64,000 bases of DNA from an uncultured Oscillospiraceae bacterium (GTDB lineage Bacteria > Bacillota > Clostridia > Oscillospirales > Oscillospiraceae). The DNA is taken from NCBI GenBank assembly GCA_947588605.1, contig CANPYK010000005.1, forward strand, positions 1 through 64,000, read 5' to 3'. Every line of letters starts with the position of its first letter. The first letter of the stretch is position 1. A program made the position numbers and the translations under genes. The notes beneath the pieces were generated by a model. The model saw only the letters and a program-made list of their open reading frames with translations. It made no database searches and was not told where the DNA came from. Below are positions 61,095 to 64,000 of this stretch, piece by piece.

Positions 61095-63524
61095 TTATCG
61101 GAGCATCCAGGCGCAAAACCGGGCCAGCATCGCCGCGGCCTCGGCGCGGGTAGCGGTGCTCTGGGGGGCGATCCCCGTACCGTTGCCGGTGACGATCCCC
61201 GCTCCCACGGCCCAGCGCATGGCTTCCAGCGCGTAGGAGCTGACGTCGGAGGCGTCGGCAAAACCGTCAAGCTCCTTACCGTCGGACACGTCCAGCCCTC
61301 TGGCGGCGGCAAAGCGGCAGAGCATGACCGCAAACTGCTCGCGTGTCAGGTCATTCTCCGCGCCGAACACCCCGTTGCCGAGTCCGTTGACGATCCCCTG
61401 TCCGGCGGCCCAGGCCACGGCATCGCTGTAATACGCGCCGCTTGCAATGTCGGAAAAGACTGTGTCCGATGTCTCCGGCTCATACGCCAGGCGGTAAAGG
61501 ACCGTGGCGGCCATACCTCTGGAGACGGTCGTCTCGGGGGAGAAGGCGTCGGTATCCGTCCCCACCATGAGCTGGCGGGAGGTGACGAATTTCACCGCCG
61601 TGTCCGCCCAGGGCTGCAACGATTTGGTATCCGCGAAGGTCATGCTGTTGTCCGCAAAGCTGACCGAGGCGGCGCCTGTCACCGGGAATACCATGTCGCC
61701 CCCATCCACAACGCTGTCGCGGATGATCTCCCGCGTGCCGTCCTCCCGGACGATAACGGCCACGACAGCGGGATCGGCGGCTTCCATCGGCACGCGGACC
61801 TTCACAGGCTCCTCGCCGGCGGCCTTGACGGTAAGCTCGGCGGTGTCGGAGACAGAGAACTCGACCGGCACGGTGAGGGAGGAGACTCCGGCGGGTACGG
61901 TGACTTCCGTAGAGGTGAGGGTCCCGTCGGAGGCATAGGCGCTGACGCTGGCGGCGCCGTTTGTGTCTGTCACGGTCACGGTCCTGCTCCCGTCCGGCTC
62001 CGTCCTGGTCTCCGTGACGCTGCCGTCGGGGTTTGTCACCCGGTCGACCGTGGCGGAGGGGACGGAGGGCTCCGGCTCGGACGGAACGGTAGGTTCGGGT
62101 TCGGAGGGGGCAGGCGGCGCGGTGATCTCGAACTGATAGGTCAGGGTCCCGGTATAATCGCCCTTGCCGGTGACGGTGAGGGTGGCGGTCCCGACCTCGA
62201 TGTTGTCGGTGTAGGTCACCTCATAGTCCCGGCCCTCCGTTAAGGGGAAGTTTTCCAGGGCCACCGGCGTCACGGTCTTTGTCTTAGGCGTCCCGTCGGC
62301 GGTCACGGAGGAGGTATCCACGGTGAAGAGGTTATCCGTCAGGGTGATCTTCAGTTCGTCGATCAGAATATAGTCCGACTCCGACCAGTCGCCGCTGCGA
62401 TACTCTTGGATATTGCCGGAAATGGGACGGATCTTGTAGGCCATCGGCGTGTCGAGATTGCCATAAAAATAATAGTGATCCTCTTCCTGATAAGCGTTGT
62501 CGGGGGTGTCGTAAAGGGGGGTCCATTCGCCGCCGTCCCCCTTGCGATACCGCATCACCTGATACCCGGAAACGTCCCCGACGGGAAGCCAGCACAGCTT
62601 ATCCAGGCCGCCCCCCATATAAGACGGTTCGATGACGCGGAAAAACTCAGTGGGCGCCGGGACCTTGGCGCTTTCATCCGGCAGAACGATCTCCTTGGAC
62701 TCGGAAAGGACCGTATGGCTCCGCGCGACGCAGGACCATCCCTGGATCGCGGGATCGGAGGCGTAAAGCAAAAACTGGACCACCGCTAGGTATGTTCCGC
62801 TTGCCGAGATATCTTTGTTCAACCCGTCGGATGTCCAGGTAAAGGATGTGATGCTCTGGGTGATCGTATCGGCCCGCCCAAGCCCGGCATTGCTGACGAT
62901 CTCCCCGGTAGTCATGTCATAGATATAGGCGGTCATCTCAAGCATATACCCGTAGGTGTCGCCCTCGATCGGGAGCGTCGGCTTGCCCGCGTTCAGGATG
63001 CCTGTATCCTCAAAATAGATGCGGTCGGGCAGTTCGATCTCATAGGAAGTCTCGATCTCCTCGATGTCGCTGAGCTTGATAAGCTCGGACCAGTCGCTCA
63101 GTTTGCCGTTCTCACGCAGCTGGACCTTTACGGCATAAAAATAGTCCTCGTATCCCGCTTCGATCGGGACCTCCGAGAAATATCCTCCGGGCTGTGTGGA
63201 GACCTGCGTCCACTCCTCCGCGTCCGCGGAAAGGTCGGTCTCGGCGCGATACCACTGGTAATTCAAAGAAGCGTAGCTTGTACGGCTGTCGCTTTCCAGC
63301 CAATACCCGACCTGTGTAACAGTCTTGATCGTCCAGCCGGCCGTGTCGAGCCGCTCCCGTTTCTCTATCCTCAGGTCGGCAGCCGTCGGCACGGGCAGGG
63401 ACTCCGGCGGCGTGGCCGCGGCGGCGCTGTCAGGGCTGGATGCGGCTTCCGCCGCCGGTCCCAAGACCAGGGCAAAGGCCAAAAGCAGCGGCAGGCATGA
63501 CGCGATTGACTTTTTGATACGCAT
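61095..63524 (-). CDS. SLH-domain surface protein
   Basis: An 809-residue exported protein with a signal peptide (1-29) and an N-terminal region of fibronectin-like or Ig-like segments (about 45-440). A 'DYEVTYTDNIEVGTATLTVT' Ig-like unit with GKGDYTGT is followed by a Pro/Ser/Glu linker (about 478-500). Beta-rich segments and three SLH repeats at the C terminus complete it (about 640-809; motifs include FSDIASGAYYSDAVAWAAGQ, NDLTREQFAVMLCRFA and ALEAMRWAVGAGIVTGNG). It should be wall-bound. ATG 63524 follows AGGAGG. It is divergent from the small HTH gene with overlapping promoters. Confidence 0.87.
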   Translation of the reverse strand: MRIKKSIASCLPLLLAFALVLGPAAEAASSPDSAAAATPPESLPVPTAADLRIEKRERLDTAGWTIKTVTQVGYWLESDSRTSYASLNYQWYRAETDLSADAEEWTQVSTQPGGYFSEVPIEAGYEDYFYAVKVQLRENGKLSDWSELIKLSDIEEIETSYEIELPDRIYFEDTGILNAGKPTLPIEGDTYGYMLEMTAYIYDMTTGEIVSNAGLGRADTITQSITSFTWTSDGLNKDISASGTYLAVVQFLLYASDPAIQGWSCVARSHTVLSESKEIVLPDESAKVPAPTEFFRVIEPSYMGGGLDKLCWLPVGDVSGYQVMRYRKGDGGEWTPLYDTPDNAYQEEDHYYFYGNLDTPMAYKIRPISGNIQEYRSGDWSESDYILIDELKITLTDNLFTVDTSSVTADGTPKTKTVTPVALENFPLTEGRDYEVTYTDNIEVGTATLTVTGKGDYTGTLTYQFEITAPPAPSEPEPTVPSEPEPSVPSATVDRVTNPDGSVTETRTEPDGSRTVTVTDTNGAASVSAYASDGTLTSTEVTVPAGVSSLTVPVEFSVSDTAELTVKAAGEEPVKVRVPMEAADPAVVAVIVREDGTREIIRDSVVDGGDMVFPVTGAASVSFADNSMTFADTKSLQPWADTAVKFVTSRQLMVGTDTDAFSPETTVSRGMAATVLYRLAYEPETSDTVFSDIASGAYYSDAVAWAAGQGIVNGLGNGVFGAENDLTREQFAVMLCRFAAARGLDVSDGKELDGFADASDVSSYALEAMRWAVGAGIVTGNGTGIAPQSTATRAEAAAMLARFCAWMLR

Positions 63525-63594
63525 ATTGTTTCCTCCTGTCAATAATATAAGAGAGCGATATTATCCGAATACGAATCATATAGCCCATAAACGG

Positions 63595-63623
63595 ATTATA
63601 GCTCTTCTATGGCTAATTGTCAA
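63595..63623 (-). promoter_or_regulatory. Promoter of the SLH surface gene
   Basis: On the minus strand: TTGACA (63618-63623), 17-bp spacer, TATAAT (63595-63600). Its -35 box overlaps that of the divergent promoter. Confidence 0.78.
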
Positions 63624-63645
63624 TATTCGAGCCAGGAAATATGCT
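63617..63645 (+). promoter_or_regulatory. Promoter of the small HTH gene
   Basis: TTGTCA (63617-63622), 17-bp spacer, TATGCT (63640-63645). It shares bases with the opposing promoter, so the two cannot be used at the same moment. Confidence 0.55.
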
Positions 63646-63677
63646 CTTTTTATAGCACACATTTGGGAGGAAACGGT

Positions 63678-63893
63678 ATGATCGTATATACGCGCCTTTG
63701 GCAGACCATGAAAGAAAAAGGGATCTCCCAATACAAGCTTCTCAAGGACTACCAAATCAGTGCCGGGCAGTTGGACAGGCTGCGGAAAAACCACAATGTC
63801 AGCACCTACACGCTCAATCTGCTCTGCTCTATTCTTCACTGCCGTCTGGAGGAGATCGCCGAGTTTGTGGAGGACGGGGAGACGAGGTCATAA
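63678..63893 (+). CDS. Small Cro/CI-type HTH regulator
   Basis: A 71-residue DNA-binding protein of the HTH_26-like type. Helices are TRLWQTMKEKGISQYKLLKD, QISAGQLDRLRKNHNVS (turn and recognition helix) and TLNLLCSILHCRLEEIAEFV. GGGAGG precedes the ATG. Divergence from the SLH gene suggests it may control that promoter, but this is inference. Confidence 0.85.
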   Translation: MIVYTRLWQTMKEKGISQYKLLKDYQISAGQLDRLRKNHNVSTYTLNLLCSILHCRLEEIAEFVEDGETRS

Positions 63894-63896
63894 ACC

Positions 63897-64000
63897 TTAT
63901 CCCGCGTCCTCCATGAGCTTTCGCAGGATCTCCGCGTCCGCGGGGCAGAAATCGTAGTTTGGGATCTCGTCAGGGCGGATATAGCGGATGTCCGTGTGCT
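63897..64000 (-). CDS. NUDIX hydrolase, C-terminal part (runs off window)
   Basis: The last 34 codons read HTDIRYIRPDEIPNYDFCPA and continue into a helix ending LRKLMEDAG. This matches the end of NUDIX pyrophosphohydrolases of the oxidised-nucleotide/ADP-ribose type. The NUDIX box lies outside the window, so activity cannot be judged. The stop is at 63897-63899. Confidence 0.7.
   Translation of the reverse strand, partial: HTDIRYIRPDEIPNYDFCPADAEILRKLMEDAG

Overview
The window looks like chromosomal DNA of a high-GC, single-membrane, spore-forming Clostridia, most likely Oscillospiraceae (relatives of Oscillibacter, Flavonifractor or Intestinimonas). The evidence is CotF-type spore-coat genes, several S-layer homology (SLH) surface proteins, Shine-Dalgarno sites of the AGGAGG type, near-consensus TTGACA/TATAAT promoters with 16-18 bp spacers, and clostridial-type purine genes. 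No rRNA, tRNA, phage or CRISPR array was seen. The taxonomic call is inference from gene content.

Layout. 1-2.6 kb: repeat-rich intergenic DNA, a malic enzyme, a convergent-promoter module encoding a 27-aa peptide (toxin-antitoxin-like, copy A) and a MITE. 2.6-12 kb: a 1753-aa SLH/transglutaminase surface protein, a three-gene two-component operon, a HAD phosphatase and a DUF1294 protein. 12-17.6 kb: mosaic repeats with an ISAs1 transposase remnant, a lipoprotein with a defective or unusual start, an M20 amidohydrolase, a SpoU methyltransferase and a membrane-anchored amidase. 17.6-18.2 kb: copy B of the peptide module, broken by a second MITE. 18.3-27.5 kb: acetate kinase divergent from tmcAL, the operon thrH-mntP-htpG, and a soluble BMP-domain protein with a metallophosphoesterase. 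27.5-35 kb: repeats, a 54-bp perfect palindrome built around a parS-like core, a membrane protein with a zinc-ribbon tail, obg, and an xpaC-telA-lemA-like-TPM run. 35.8-41.4 kb: an NlpC/P60 hydrolase, an ArsR-HMA-P1B-ATPase metal-efflux operon and a DUF975 protein. 41.5-52 kb: the purine operon purE-F-M-N-O-H'-D-L. 52.3-64 kb: a major S-layer protein of lower GC, a serine-palmitoyltransferase-like enzyme with an SDR reductase, a PstS-like lipoprotein, two coat proteins, TspO, a further SLH protein, a small HTH regulator and the end of a NUDIX gene.

How the genes work together. The purine genes form one operon from a single strong promoter. IMP cyclohydrolase is the stand-alone PurO type and AICAR formyltransferase is separate. 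purC, purB and purK are absent from the window. The metal-efflux genes sit behind an ArsR-type operator. The AOS/SDR pair could make a sphingoid-like long-chain base.

The most unusual non-coding content is: (1) the two convergent-promoter peptide modules, one of which serves as an empty-site control for the MITE insertion in the other; (2) the extended parS-like palindrome; (3) a repeat that follows the stop codons of five different genes and keeps its hairpins while changing their sequence; and (4) mosaic palindromic repeats that fill nearly every long intergenic gap.
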